64,000 nucleotides of DNA from Colocasia esculenta. Taxonomy: Eukaryota > Streptophyta > Magnoliopsida > Alismatales > Araceae. A program made the translations under genes and the position numbers. Positions within the stretch are counted from its first letter, which is position 1. Every line of letters starts with the position of its first letter. The notes beneath the pieces are model-generated. The model was not told the origin of the DNA and did no database searches. It saw only the letters and a list, made by a program, of their open reading frames with translations. Positions 9,203-20,470 of this stretch are shown here, piece after piece. The stretch is from positions 72,170,961-72,234,960 of the forward strand of contig CM024760.1 of the NCBI GenBank assembly GCA_014218235.1, read 5' to 3'.

Positions 9203-10354
9203 TTCGACATAGAGGACATCACCATAGCCTTTAGTCATTTATTCTGGGAGGAAGAAAGAACATGGCTGCCAACTGCAGCTGAATTGCTAGAGCCTCCCAC
9301 ATCCATCACTTCCAAGAGGCAATTGATGAGCAAGACCACAGATATGGGAGAGCCAGACATTCCTTACAAAGAAGGGAAGACGGTGGACGAGCTATGGAGG
9401 GGCACATGCCTAGCCATCCACCCATCACTCCTGCACTCCATCCTCCCAAGTCTCATTCCTCCATCCGCTCCCATAATCATTCAATTGTCTCCCCAACTCC
9501 TGGCAGCTGTGTGCAACATCCTCACTCCTGACTTCCCACACTGAATTGTCACTACCCTACGATCTGATCCAAGTGACTATGAGATCACTCTCTCGTGTTG
9601 CATGCCCTCCACTGGTCCCAAAAAAAAAAAAAACACTGATTTTCAAATGCGTATTGAGGTCGAGGAGCCGGCATACCTTCTTCACCCTCCTGATCAGGGG
9701 CACCCCTCAACTGGGGCTTCCCCTTCCACTCCTTCATTAGGAGCCATCCGCTTCGAGGACCCCATGTCCTCAACTTGTCTTGTAGATTCGTCTAGTCAAG
9801 TAGAGTCATCTAAGGTAGGAGAGTCTAGTCTTAGTTTAGGCGAGTCTAGGGTAGAGAGTCAGGTCAACCCACCGTCCACCAAGTCCAAGCATCGCCCTAG
9901 GAAGCAGCTGGGCAAGGCTATTCCCCTAAGATACCTCCAAGAGTTAGCTCGGTAATGTCAAGCATTGTTGCTAATAGAGGAGTTCACAAAAGAGGCGTTG
10001 GTGTTAGAAGAAAAAATTGTGCAGGATGGGATGTTTGTAGACGATGGGTTTGGTGTCTATAAAATCATGAATGATGAGGACCCAATCGATGAAGAGGATA
10101 GTGAAGTAGACGACACTGCTGAGATGTACACTAGTGGTGTAAGAAGATTTGATGAGCCTACAACGGCAGTGGATGAACCTACTAAGGAAGTCAACCTTGG
10201 AACAGAAGAGGATCCTAGGATTGTGATGATTTCAGCAAACCTCCCTTCCGATGAAGAAGAGGAACTGGTGCAATTTCTGAGGGAGTATAAAGACACATTC
10301 ACCGGGTCATATGAGGACATGCCTGACCAATACCCCTCATTAGTGGAGCACTGA
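9203..10354 (+). pseudogene. Tat protease-RT linker
   Basis: Pieces of frame include FWEEERTWLPTAAELLEPPT (about 9240), PYDLIQVT and an acidic stretch 9965-10354 (DEDPIDEEDSEVDD, LPSDEEEELVQFLREYKDTF). The last matches the region just upstream of gypsy RT (L..LL.E..D.FA...DMPG). A 13-A homopolymer at 9620-9632 lies in a frame shift region. Confidence 0.6.
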
Positions 10355-11478
10355 CTTTGTGTTGAAAGAAGGGGCAAAGGCCATAAAGCAAAAACTTATA
10401 AGATTCCACCCACTTATGGCCCTGAAAATGAAAGATGAGGTGGACAAACTCCACAAAGCTAGATTCATCAGGGTAGTACTTTATCCAAACTAGGTGGCAA
10501 ATATAGTCCCGGCCATGAAGAAGGATAGAAAGGTCAAAATCTGTATTGACTTTCGGGACTTAAATAAGGCATGTCCAAAGGATGAATTCCCGCTTCCTCA
10601 CATTGATGAATTGATTGATAACACTGCTGAGTATGAGACCCTCTCATTCATGGATGGATATTCTAGTTATAACCAAATCCATTTAGCACTTGAAGATCAA
10701 GAGAAAACCTCCTTCACCACGCCCTGGGGTACGTACTGTTATGTAGTCATGCCATTTGGGCTAAAGAATGCAGAGGCTACCCATCAGAGGGCGATGATGG
10801 CTATCATCCACGACATGATGCATGTCCATGTAGAAGTGTACGTGGATGATATCTTGGTGAAGTCAAGAACCAGGAGAGAACACCCCGAGATCTTCGCCAA
10901 GGTGTTGCAAAGATCAAGGGAGTATCAATTGAGAATGAAACCAAAGATGTGTGTGTTCGGGGTATCATCAGGAAAGTTGCTAGGCTTCAAAGTCAGTAAG
11001 CCGGGAATTGAGATCAATCTAAACAAGGCTAAGCCTATCGCGGAGATGCCACCTCCAAAGAATATTTCTCAACTAAAGGGTTTAATCGGGCGTTTGCAAT
11101 TCATTAGAAGATTCATATCACAGCATTCACAAAGATGCCGCCCATTCTATGATCTCTTGAAAGGAGGGGCATAGTTCGAATGAAATGACAAGTGCCAAGA
11201 AGCCTTTGATGATTTGAAGAGGTATCTCATGAATCCCCCAGTTTTGCAACCCTGTACCAGGAAAACCAATAATCCTATATCTCTTAGTCATTGAGGACTC
11301 CCTAGGTGCTGTCCTTGCACAACACGATGAATCAGGAAAAGAAAGGGTAGCACACTATCTTTCTAGACTTTTCAACACCACAGACTCCAAGCTCACCACC
11401 GCGGACAAAACTTGTGCTGCGCTTGTGTGGGTAGTTCAAAAACTCAAGCACTCCTTTGTTGCCTACGAGGTCAAGCTG
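10355..11478 (+). pseudogene. Tat reverse transcriptase and first RNase H
   Basis: RT starts with FVLKEGAKAIKQKLIRF (10357 on) and has VKICIDFRDLNKACPKDEF, SFMDGYSSYNQI, MPFGLKNAEATHQR and catalytic YVDDILVKS (10839 on). A TAG at 10491-10493 replaces the Trp codon usual in this motif. The connection domain ends at 11174 with FYDLLKGGA. RNase H sequence (EDSLGAVLAQHDESGKERV, TADKTCAALVWVVQKLKHSF) continues in shifted frame to 11478, where copia-2 is inserted in VAYEVKL. Confidence 0.85.
11474..11478. repeat. Target-site duplication of copia-2, left copy
   Basis: AGCTG directly before the copia-2 5' LTR, matching AGCTG at 18362-18366. Confidence 0.9.
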
Positions 11479-11775
11479 GGTTGGGTTTACATGAGAATGT
11501 TAAGTTGACATATGGTATGTTTGTTTTTTGATGATGAGTATTTCATGAACAATACAAATTGATGTGATGTGAATATGTGAAACATAATGAGAATGTCAAG
11601 TCAAGCAAATGTTAATCAAGAAAAGCAAATGCTAATCAAGAAAAACATGTCTAACTTAATCATTTATATGTTCATTATATCTCACTAATAATTTTCTTAA
11701 ATGTAGGTGAGATTCCATGCAAGACAATGTACCAAAGACGAGTAAAAGCTCAAGAAATTGGAAACCTGTCAGTAC

Positions 11776-11944
11776 CTGTCAACAGATGAATAGTGACCTG
11801 TCAACAGATACACTGTAGCCTATCGACAGATACACTGTAGCCTGTCGACAGATACACACATAAACTGGTTTCCTGGAAGGCCAGTCTTCTGGATTTTGCA
11901 AACCTGTCAGCACCTGTCGACAGCAGCAAGTCGGCTGTCGACAG
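11776..11944. repeat. CTGTCRACAG array in copia-2 5' LTR
   Basis: Sites start at 11776, 11798, 11820, 11842, 11914 and 11935. Offsets are 22, 22, 22, 72 and 21 bp. The first two are CTGTCAACAG, the third CTATCGACAG, the rest CTGTCGACAG. The array ends about 90 bp before the TATA-like box. Confidence 0.92.
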
Positions 11945-12031
11945 ACGGAGATTTGGGAAGACCCGATGGTTATGATATGATCTATATTTGGGTGTTTCCT
12001 TTTAGCACGACTCTCTATGCTTGGACACCAC

Positions 12032-12040
12032 TATATATAG
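12032..12040 (+). promoter_or_regulatory. TATA box of copia-2 5' LTR
   Basis: TATATATAG, matched at 17551 in the 3' LTR, downstream of the palindrome array. Confidence 0.7.
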
Positions 12041-12850
12041 ACCATATATAGGTATTTTCGCTGCAAGGAGCCTCCACACAAAAAACCCTAAGCCAAGAAC
12101 AAGAAGAAGAAGGTTCCCCTATTTTCTGCCTCAACTCTCCATCTAGCGCGAGGAAGATCCATCTCGCGAGCGGAGTTGAAGTTGGTTTGTCCACGAATCA
12201 AGCTTCTCCTACATCGTCTGATCATCATCAACATGAAGTTTGAAGTTCTTCTGGACGACCATCACAAAGAGTTATTCATTTGGATTTGATCTTCAACTCA
12301 GAACTCTTCTTTCATTCTACCTTTCATATCTTTATGTGTGTGGTAGTGGTTCAAGCGTTCATTGTACTTGATCCACGTGTGGATTGTTGTTCTGATTGCG
12401 TGTTTGCATCAGACAATGTGTGTGGTGTGTTGGTCAGATCAAGGCGAGAGGATCTGATCTATTGTGGACTTGATCTAGCGTGTGTGTGTGTGGTTGAGCC
12501 GTTGTGCTCGTGTGTGTGTGGTGTACTCAGTTCTTGAGTAGTGTGTCCTCACTGTGTGAGGGGTGGACGTAGGAGTCACGTGGTGTGATCTCCGAACCAC
12601 CTAAAAAATCCCTTGTGCACTATGGTTTGATTTGTGGTTTGCATTATGTTGCGCTAGATGCATGCCTAGGGATTTCATCTACACACTACTTGTTAATTTG
12701 TTCACACACATTACATCAGATCAAAGGGGTTTTAATTGAGTAGATCTTTTAATCCAAAGTAATTCTTAAATTGCTTAAGTTTCCGCTGCAAATCTATTCA
12801 CCCCCCCCCCCTTCTAGCTTTGCCATAACCGAATATCCGATCCTATCAAT

Positions 12851-12862
12851 TGGTATCAGAGC
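12851..12862 (+). other. Primer-binding site of copia-2
   Basis: TGGTATCAGAGC, complementary to the 3' end of initiator tRNA-Met, two bases after the LTR end. Confidence 0.93.
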
Positions 12863-13063
12863 GGGTTTTCTGTACATCGGTTGTGTTTTGGGAGATCTGT
12901 CTTTGTGTGCTTAACCGCTCTGAGTCCTAACAATATCTTGCTTTGTTGAGCGGGTTTAAATATGATTCTGATCTGACTTGATTTGATTGAACTGATTGAT
13001 TACCTTTTGATCTCACTCAATATTTTGTTGATTAGTCTAATCATCTGAAACATATTCAGAAAT

Positions 13064-14572
13064 ATGGCTAAGTTCTCAAGCATCATAAATAGACCTATGA
13101 TAATTAAGTTTGATGACAAGGTTGATAAAATGTAGGTCTCATCTATGAAAACATGCAAGTCTAGAAAGGGAACGGAAGAAAAATGCTACATGGCTCATGG
13201 CAGCTCAAGAGGCTCTTCCCGTTCAGACGAATCTGAAGGATCACATCTGTCAGAGAAGTCAAGAAACTCTGAAAGGTCATGTAAATCCAATTCAGACCCA
13301 TTTGATGCATCAATATCTAATTCCGATTCAGAGGATGATATATCCTATGATGAATTGATAGAATGCTATGAGCACTTGTCCAATCAATTTAAGAAGGTAA
13401 AAGCTCAAAACAAGAAGCTAAAAGAAAAATTAGAGAAGAATGAAATGATAATTGATAATGCTCAAGTATTCTATGAAGAAAATGAAAAATTGAAAATGGA
13501 GAATGAAAAATTAGAGAATGAAGTCAAAAACTATGGAATCATGTTTTCTAAATTGAAAGAATATCATGATTAGGTTGAATCTGAAAATTTTGATTTGAAA
13601 AATGAAAATGAAAAATTGATTGATCATAATGAGAATCTCAAATTTGATAATGATTAATTGAACAAACAAATCTCCAACATGGCTCATGATCATCAAATAA
13701 AAGAAAATTGCAATCAACAGGTTGAGGAAAATAATCATCTGAAAAAGAAGATTGAAAGCTTGTATCATGACAGACCATTAAATGATGAATGGAACAATTT
13801 TAAGAAGAAAATTGCTGACTTGAAAAATCAAGTTGTCTAAAGTGAAATTGAAAAGAATAAAATACAAAATGGTCTGGATGTCATGAAAAAACAACTTCTA
13901 ATATCTGAAAAAGAAATTGTTGCATTGAAAGCTAAAAAGAAAAAAATTGACAAATGAACTTGAAGTGGTTATTAAACAAAATGAAAAATTGAACAAAAGT
14001 GCTGCAAAAAGGAAGAATCATGTTTCAATTAAAAACCAAAAAAGAAAATGGAAAAGAAAACAAGAGTCTACAAGGCCTCTACACCTCCTCCAACAGCCCA
14101 GAATGTTTCAAGGAAATCTCCAACTCCACATCATGCCAAGAGATACCAAAGGGTACCATCTCCTTCTTCTCAACCCAAGGATAATCAAAGGTACTCTAAA
14201 GGACCTCAGAGATTCCAACAAATGCAATCACACTATGGTAAGCTCCAGGTAAGTACTCAACCCGTTTGCTTCAAATGCAATAGACTTGGTCATCTTGCTA
14301 AATTCTGTTGGAAGAAAAATCACCACTCTCACAAATATGCTAAAACAGTTCAATGCTATGCATGTCATCAACATGGCCATGTCTCTAGGGACTATTGGCA
14401 TAGAAATGGTTATCTTGTGCATGTTCCCAAGCTCCATACTCATAATTTCATTAATGAAAGAAATACAGCTATTCAAAAAATAAAATCACTTTGGATTCAG
14501 AAATCATTGTTGAATTCTAACATTGACGTCATTGCAGGACCCAAGAAAGTGTGGGTTCCAAAACAAGCTTAA
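13064..14572 (+). pseudogene. copia-2 gag, N-terminal domain deleted
   Basis: ATG at 13064 opens MAKFSSIINRP, the normal start of SIRE gag, but the following capsid-like (UBN2) domain is missing and the sequence jumps to a Ser/Glu-rich and then a long coiled-coil segment (13300-13970). Two zinc knuckles follow: CFKCNRLGHLAKFC (14269-14310), complete, and CYACHQHGHVSRDY (about 14353-14394), whose last Cys is Tyr. The frame ends GPKKVWVPKQA with TAA at 14570. In-frame TAG/TAA codons and one frameshift near 13955 make it non-functional. Gag would form the particle and package RNA. Confidence 0.88.
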
Positions 14573-14907
14573 TGAACAAGCTGAGATGTCTTGCAGCCAT
14601 ACAATTTAAATGGATTCATGACATTGGTTGTGCAAGGCAAGAAATGATTGGAGAATAAAGGTAAAAATTTTTAGATTGAAATTGACGACTGTTCAGGTAA
14701 AATCTCTTTATCACTACAGATTTGAACTGCTAGAATTGAAATGGATTTTTAATTCTATCTGAGCAATGAAAAATGTGTTTTAATGCTATCCCCAAATGAC
14801 AATGCTTCTTAGCCATTGGAGTCATGCTAAAATTAAAAAAAAGAAATGGATCTTTTATGTAGTGACTATTTGGTATATTAAATGGTGAAATGTGGAAGGA
14901 CAAGTCC

Positions 14908-14961
14908 GGCTTGTCTGGAAACTATCATTATGTGTGAGAAATATTCTCCGCCAAGTATCAA
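14908..14961 (+). other. Post-pol block conserved with copia-1
   Basis: Begins GGCTTGTCTGGAAACT and ends CTCCGCCAAGTATCAA; counterpart at 4120-4173. It marks where pol should have ended, which bounds the pol deletion to 14573-14907. Confidence 0.75.
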
Positions 14962-15442
14962 TAGTCTTCTACTACATAAAGATTATCAAAAAATTCATAA
15001 TCTCAAGAACCTCAATTGATCACGTTTATACTCTCCTTGTGCAAATTGCTTGACATGAACATGTGTGAATTGTTTGAATGTTCATTCAATACCATGCATA
15101 CATTATGGGGGAGTAAGTCAAAAAGAGTTTTTGAGTGAGTTCTTTGAGGGACATTCTTTCACATCAATCTTGCCACATGTCTCTCTTTAAAAGAATGAAT
15201 GTTGGTGTTTTTATGCTTATGGATGTTCTTTTATGTGAAAATGCTTGGTATGTTTGTGTATCTCATTGATTGATTTGCTTGAATGATGAGTCATCATATG
15301 CACACTCTATGGGGGAGTAAGTTAAGGCTAGGTGAGTGAAATTCATATGGGATACCCTTCATATTCAATGTGTATTTATCCCTCAATCTTATGGCTCAAA
15401 TCACTCTCAATTCAAAGCCTTAAAGCTGAAGTTTCAAAGCTC

Positions 15443-15693
15443 CTGTCGACAGCCCCAAATAGCCTGTCGACAGATATGCCTTCACAGAACCCATAAATTG
15501 CACCCTGTGTGCATCTGTCGACAGCCACTTCTTCTGCTGTCGACAGCCAGGCACAGTTCCGAACTTCATATTTTTTGTCTGTCTGTATCTGTCGACAGCT
15601 AGCACCCCAGATGTCGATAGCCCATACCTTGCCTGAACCCAGAACTTCACAACTGTCTGCATCTGTCGACAGGCTCATGTTTGCTGTCGACGG
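15443..15693. repeat. Phased CTGTCGACAG array in copia-2 internal spacer
   Basis: Sites start at 15443, 15464, 15515, 15537, 15589, 15611, 15663 and 15684. Pair offsets are 21, 22, 22, 21 bp; pairs recur every 72, 74 and 74 bp. Six are perfect; the sixth is ATGTCGATAG and the eighth CTGTCGACGG. The layout is almost identical to the copia-1 LTR array although the outer bases and the location differ. Confidence 0.95.
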
Positions 15694-16145
15694 ATACTCA
15701 CTTCATCCATAAATCTTCATCTTTTCTAATCCTTTCTTTATGAGTATGGTCATATTATTGATGCAAGGGGAGAATAGGGACTTAGTATTCATTGCAATCT
15801 TTCATACTCACATAGTATCAAAGACATTGACTTAATCACAATGATTTTGATATAATATTTTGTGTTTGAGTCTAGGTTGTGTCATCTAGAAAATATTGAT
15901 CAAATCTAATGATTCAAACCTAACTCACTTGAATAACTCCCTTGCAAATAATCATTTTTCTCAAGTGGATTGATAAGTACGAAGGTTATTGAACTTTATG
16001 TTTTACATTGGCTTTTGACCGTAAATAACCTTTTGATCATGATTTTAGAATTAAAAACAAAAGGAGAAAAGCTACCTATTTCTAAACTCAAAGTTCAAAC
16101 AAAAAGTATTTGAAATGGGATAAAGGTAGAGCATTGATGAGTATT

Positions 16146-16290
16146 ACCGAGTAACCGGGGACATGGGCATCACAAATGTCTGTCTTCGCGTCAAAAAGTA
16201 CTTTCATTATCTCTATACAATGGTATGATGGTCACTTACACTGAGTAACTGGGGGTACGGGCATCCCAAATGTCTACCTTCACGTCAAAA
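16146..16290 (+). repeat. Duplicated GAGTAAC...GCGTCAAAAG element
   Basis: ACCGAGTAACCGGGG at 16146 and ACTGAGTAACTGGGG at 16240 each lead through GGGCATC and AATGTCT to CGTCAAAA(A/G). The offset is 94 bp. A related pair is in copia-1 at 4642/4741. Confidence 0.7.
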
Positions 16291-16961
16291 GGTGAAAGTG
16301 ATCTTAATTACTACTTTTCCCACATTAACTTGACAAAGAAAAAATTCAATGCAAGAAATAGAGTGTAGCCTCCATGTTTTTACATCAAGGGCAATGTGTT
16401 GTTTATTGTTAATCGCTCATGTAGACATTACTTTCAAGTACCAACTGAACATCACCCACAAAGGAACATGTTTTTCTACAACGGTTTTATTCAAAGGGGT
16501 TATCTTATTTTCAATATTTTTAAACGATGTCTTCTAAATGCTACAACTTGAGATTCCCGAAGTGTTATTTCTTAACCATTGTAGAATTTTATGTGTCCAA
16601 CTACTAGTGTCTATGACATCTTGCAATGGGTATAAACCAGTTCTCAACCTTAAAATTCTAATTGAACACTCATTCCCCACTCATATCTTTCACAATTTAG
16701 TTCTGTCGTCACACAGTTCATTGATTCATTTCCTTCCACTTCTTTGAGTCATCAGTCTGTTAACTCCATCATCTCTTTCTCCTTCACTTTTACTTTTGTT
16801 GTTTCATGCAATGGATTACCTTTTTTTTGTAACTGTGTGTACTTACTGATCAATGACTGGAAACATAGTTCTTTGCTTCATTCTTATCCATTTGTGCATG
16901 ACTTATCTTTTTGGATGTTGTCAAAAGGGGGAGAAACATCAATTGTGTATAAATTGAAAAT

Positions 16962-16987
16962 TTTGTCATCATCAAAAAGGGAGAGAA
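16962..16987 (+). other. Polypurine tract of copia-2
   Basis: CATCATCAAAAAGGGAGAGA immediately upstream of the 3' LTR, one purine different from the usual AAAAAGGGGGAGA. Confidence 0.8.
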
Positions 16988-17285
16988 TGTTGGGTTTACA
17001 TGAGAATGTTAAGTTGACATATGGTATGTTTGCTTTTTATGATGAACATTTCATGAACAATACAAATTGATGTGATGTGAATATGTGAAACATAATGAGA
17101 ATGTCAAGGCAAGCAAATGTTAATCAAGAAAAGCAAATGCTAATCAAGAAAAACATGTCTAACTTGTTCATTTATATGTTCATTATATATCACTAATAAT
17201 TTTCTTAAATGTAGGTGAGATTTCATGCAAGACAATGTACCAAAGACAAGAGCAAAAGCTTAAGAAATTGGAAACCTATCGGTAC

Positions 17286-17465
17286 CTGTCAACAGATGAA
17301 TAGTTACCTGTCAACAGATACACTATAACCTGTCGACAGATACACTGTAGCCTGTCGACAGATACACTGTAGCCTGTCAATAGATACACACAAAAAATGG
17401 TTTCCCAGAAGGCCAGTCTTCTGGATTTTGCAAACTTGTCAGCAGCAAGTCGGCTGTCAACAGGC
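17286..17465. repeat. CTGTCRACAG array in copia-2 3' LTR
   Basis: Sites at 17286, 17308, 17330, 17352 and 17374, each offset 22 bp, plus CTGTCAACAG near 17455. There is one more 22-bp unit than in the 5' LTR, so the array changes length. Confidence 0.9.
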
Positions 17466-17550
17466 GAAGCTTTGGGAAGATCTGATGGTTATGATATGAT
17501 CTATATTTGGGTGTTTCCTTTTAGCACGACTCTCTATGCTTCGACACCAC

Positions 17551-17559
17551 TATATATAG
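17551..17559 (+). promoter_or_regulatory. TATA box of copia-2 3' LTR
   Basis: TATATATAG, equivalent to 12032-12040. Confidence 0.65.
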
Positions 17560-18361
17560 ACCATATAGAGGTATTTTCGCAGCAAGGAGCCTCCACACAA
17601 AAACCCTAACCAAGAACAAGAAGAAGAAGGTTCCCCTATTTTCTGCCTCAACTCTCCATCCAGCGGGAGGAAGATCCATCACACAAGCGGAGTTGAAGTT
17701 GGTTTGTCCATGAATCAAGCTTCTCCTACATCGTCTGATCATCATCAACACGAAGTTTGAAGTTCTTCTGGACGACCATCACGAAGAGTTCTTCATTTGG
17801 ATTTGATCTTCAACTCAGAACTCTTCTTTTATTCTACCTTTCATATCTTTGTGTGTGTGGTAGTGGTTCAAGCGTTCCTTGTGCTTGATCCACATGTGGA
17901 TTGTTGTTCTGATTGCGTGTTTGCATCAGACAACGTGTGTGGTGTGTTGTTCAGATCAAGGCTAGAGGATCTGATCTATTATGGACTTGATCTAGCGCGC
18001 GTGTGTGTGGTTGAGCCGTTGTGCTCGTGTGTGTGTGGTGTACTCAGTTCTTGAGTAGTGCGTCCTCACTGTGTGAGGGGTGGACGTAGGAGTCACGTGG
18101 TGTGATCTCCGAACCACCTAAAAAATCACTTGTGCACTGTGGTTTGATTTGTGGTTTGCATTGTGTTGCGCTAGATGCATGCCTAGGGATTTCGTCTACA
18201 CACTACTTGTTAATTTGATCACACACATTACATCAGATCAAAGGGGTTTTAATTGAGTAGATCTTCTAATCCAAAGTAATTCTTAAATTTCTTAAGTTTT
18301 CGCTGCAAATCTATTCAAACCCCCTTCTAGCTTTGCCATAACCGAATATCCGATCCTATCA

Positions 18362-18366
18362 AGCTG
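18362..18366. repeat. Target-site duplication of copia-2, right copy
   Basis: AGCTG directly after the 3' LTR; Tat coding sequence resumes at once. Confidence 0.9.
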
Positions 18367-19100
18367 ATCTCGAGGATGATCCACTCAAGCACCTCTTACA
18401 AAAACTCATCCTCTCTGATCGGCTTCCGCGCTGGCAGAGCTTCCTGTCCCAATTCGACATCTCTTTTGTGGTCCAAGAGTCCATCAAAGGATATGCCATC
18501 ACTGAGCACCTTGCTCATTTGCCACTCCCTCATAATGATTCCATCTGAGAGGAGTTTCCTGAAGAAGAGATCTCGGTCATCTCCAAAGATCCCTTCTGGT
18601 CCCTCCATTTTGATGGTACACTTAACTCTCAGGGATGGGGCATTGGAGCTGTGTTGCTCACCCCGGAGGGTATTACCATCCCCATCGCCTTTCAACAAAC
18701 CTTCTCCGCCACTAACAACATGTCTGAGTATGAAGCTCTCCTAGCTGGTCTTAAACGTGCTTATATCCTGGGTGCATCCTACCTCAGAATCATAGGTGAC
18801 TCTCAGCTTGTTCTGCGGTAGGTGCTCTCAACTTACCGCACTCGGGACCCAAAACTTAAACCATATCAAGATTTGGTCACGTTGTTGGCAAGGAAATTTT
18901 GCAAGCTTATCTATGTCCACACTCCTCGCTCACAAAACATTCTGGCTGACGCCTTGGCGTCACTAGCTTCTTCTCTATCCTTCCCTCTGAGCCATTGGAC
19001 CGAGGCAATTGTCGTCCAATGGCTCAATGTTCCATCTCCCCAAGATCCTTGGTTCAAGAACCTTAGGACAACCTTAGAAGAAAGGGCTTGGAAGAGAGGA
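18367..19100 (+). pseudogene. Tat RNase H end and second (archaeal-type) RNase H
   Basis: The first RNase H ends with DPLKHLLQKLILSDRLPRWQ. A second RNase H fold follows: LHFDGTLNSQGWGIGAVL (about 18602-18655, first Asp), NNMSEYEALLAGL (Glu, about 18717), IIGDSQLVLR (Asp, about 18790) and ILADALASLASSL (Asp, about 18940). An added aRNH between RNase H and integrase is diagnostic of the Tat lineage. TGA at 18547 and TAG at 18820 (from CGA and CAG-type codons) interrupt it. Confidence 0.88.
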
Positions 19101-20440
19101 GTCTAACAGATCATGCTAACTGAGCTCGAGGAGATCCTAGATGAAGAGGAATTGCCATGATATTTTGACATTGAGTAGTATTGTAAGGATGGGTCATATC
19201 CCGAAGGGGCTAATTCGGAGGATCGCAAGGCCATAAGAAGAGCCGCCCTAAGGTACACAGTCATCGGAGAAGTTTTATACAGGCGGGCACTTAATGGAGT
19301 TCTTTTGAGATGTCTTAATGATGACGAAGCTTGGAAAGTGGTAGAAGGAGCCCATGATAGTGAATGTGGAGGGCATGTCAACAGTCAGATGCTTTCTAAG
19401 AAGATCATTATGCAGGGCTACTACTGGCCAATCCTAGAAGAAGATTGTGCTATCTATGTCCGTAGGTGTGTCAAATGCCAACTCCATGCTGATAAAATTC
19501 ATACTCCTTCATCCTCACTTGATCCAATCTCTACACCTTGGCAATTCTCCATGTGGGCTTTTGATATTGTTGGCCCCCTTGGTGATTCTAATGCTCAAAC
19601 CAAACAAAAATCCTTCATCCTAACAGTAGCTGAGTATTACACCAAGTGGGCTAAGCAGAAGCGTTCACAGAAATCAAAGCATCCACAGTCTGCCGCTTTA
19701 TCATTAAGAATATCATTTCGCGCTTCGGAGTGCCAAGCAGCATTGTCACAGATAACGGGACACAATTCATCTCACAAGAACTTTAGGACCTATGTGGGAA
19801 ATACAACATCACTCTGCATCATTCATCTCCATATTACCCACAAGGCAATGGCCAAGCTGAAGAAACTAATAAAACCCTTCTTAAAATCATAAAGAAAACT
19901 TGTGAATCGCATAAATCCACTGATTGGCTAGAGAAGCTAATAGAGGCTCTATGGGCTTACCGTACCTCTGTCCGTACTCCTACAGGGCAGACCCTGTATG
20001 CTCTCACTTATGGGATAGAAGCAGTAGTCCTATAAGAGATCCTGATCCCTTCACTAAGAGTCTAACTTGATAAGGAACTTAATCTCGACGAACGTCGAGA
20101 GGCGTTGCTAGTCCAATTGGAAATCTTAGATGAAAGGTGACTAATGGCGGCCGATCACGTGCTCTCATATCAACGGAGAATCTCAAGGTCTTTCCAAAAG
20201 AAGGTAATTGAACGAAAATTCCAAGAGGGTGATATGGTCTTGAAACGCATTTTTATCAAACCCAGAGGTCCAAGGTCTAAGCTACAGCCAAATTGAGAAG
20301 GTATGTACGTATTGAGAGAGGTGTATCCATGAAATGCCTACCGCCTAATCAATGCTGAGGGCGCAGAATTGTCACATCCGTGGAATGGGTTGTACCTCAA
20401 AAGATTCTATCCCAAGGTCTATAGGTGTGAGGCCACAACA
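19101..20440 (+). pseudogene. Tat integrase
   Basis: HHCC finger: AHDSECGGH (about 19350) and RRCVKCQLH (about 19463). Core: MWAFDIVGPLG (Asp, about 19553), SIVTDNGTQF (Asp) and YYPQGNGQAEETNKTLL (Glu, about 19836). The middle is in a different frame because of an indel near 19650. C-terminal ADHVLSYQRRISRSFQKKV, EGDMVLKR and AYRLINAEGAELSHPWNGLYLKRFY run to about 20410. Stops at 19105, 20033, 20068, 20298 and 20331 inactivate it. Confidence 0.88.
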
Positions 20441-20470
20441 CTTAGATTAGGGATAACCCCGTGTTAAGAG

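Larger units (their letters stand above)
6838..11478 (+). mobile_element. Tat-lineage Ty3/gypsy element, first part
   Basis: Plus-strand gag C-terminus, protease, G-patch, acidic linker, RT and RNase H of a Ty3/gypsy element. The second part continues at 18362 beyond copia-2, with the joined frame crossing the insertion. The left part (most of gag, 5' LTR) is beyond copia-1 and outside the window. The second archaeal-type RNase H before integrase and the LNKACPKDEFPLP RT motif place it in the Tat group. Many stops make it inactive. Confidence 0.85.
11479..12848 (+). repeat. copia-2 5' LTR
   Basis: Starts GGTTGGGTTTAC (the partner LTR has TGTTGGGTTTAC, so the first T has mutated) and ends CCTATCA two bases before the primer-binding site. 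It carries the CTGTCGACAG array, TATATATAG, GT-rich runs near 12480-12525 and a C homopolymer near 12799 that is shorter in the 3' LTR. Confidence 0.93.
14573..16987 (+). other. copia-2 spacer replacing pol
   Basis: No coding domain found. It contains the copia-1-like post-pol block at 14908-14961, two ATGGGGGAGTAAGT purine tracts (15104, 15310), a palindrome array (15443-15693), the duplicated GAGTAAC element (16146, 16240) and two purine tracts at about 16926 and 16975. The frames of 60-108 aa at 16349-17070 show no conserved feature. Confidence 0.75.
11479..18361 (+). mobile_element. copia-2: SIRE-like non-autonomous element without pol
   Basis: Two 1.37-kb LTRs (11479-12848, 16988-18361), a tRNA-Met-type primer-binding site, a shortened gag, a long spacer and a purine tract, flanked by the 5-bp duplication AGCTG. 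Protease, integrase, RT and RNase H are absent: after the gag end at 14572 only 330 bp separate it from the block that normally follows pol. It is inserted in the Tat RNase H. About 10 differences in a 245-bp LTR stretch (12105-12345 against 17610-17850) suggest moderate age. Confidence 0.93.
16988..18361 (+). repeat. copia-2 3' LTR
   Basis: TGTTGGGTTTAC to CCTATCA, 1374 bp, pairs with 11479-12848. Confidence 0.93.
18362..20470 (+). mobile_element. Tat-lineage Ty3/gypsy element, second part
   Basis: Continuation of the polyprotein broken at 11478: end of the first RNase H, archaeal-type RNase H and integrase. No 3' LTR could be recognised after it. Confidence 0.85.

Noticed and set aside
12851..12862. 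tRNA-Met gene fragment
   Set aside because: TGGTATCAGAGC is only the 12-base primer-binding complement next to LTRs; no cloverleaf is present here or at the other three sites.
15336..15712. Four overlapping frames of 67-88 aa on both strands
   Set aside because: Shadow frames of the CTGTCGACAG array.
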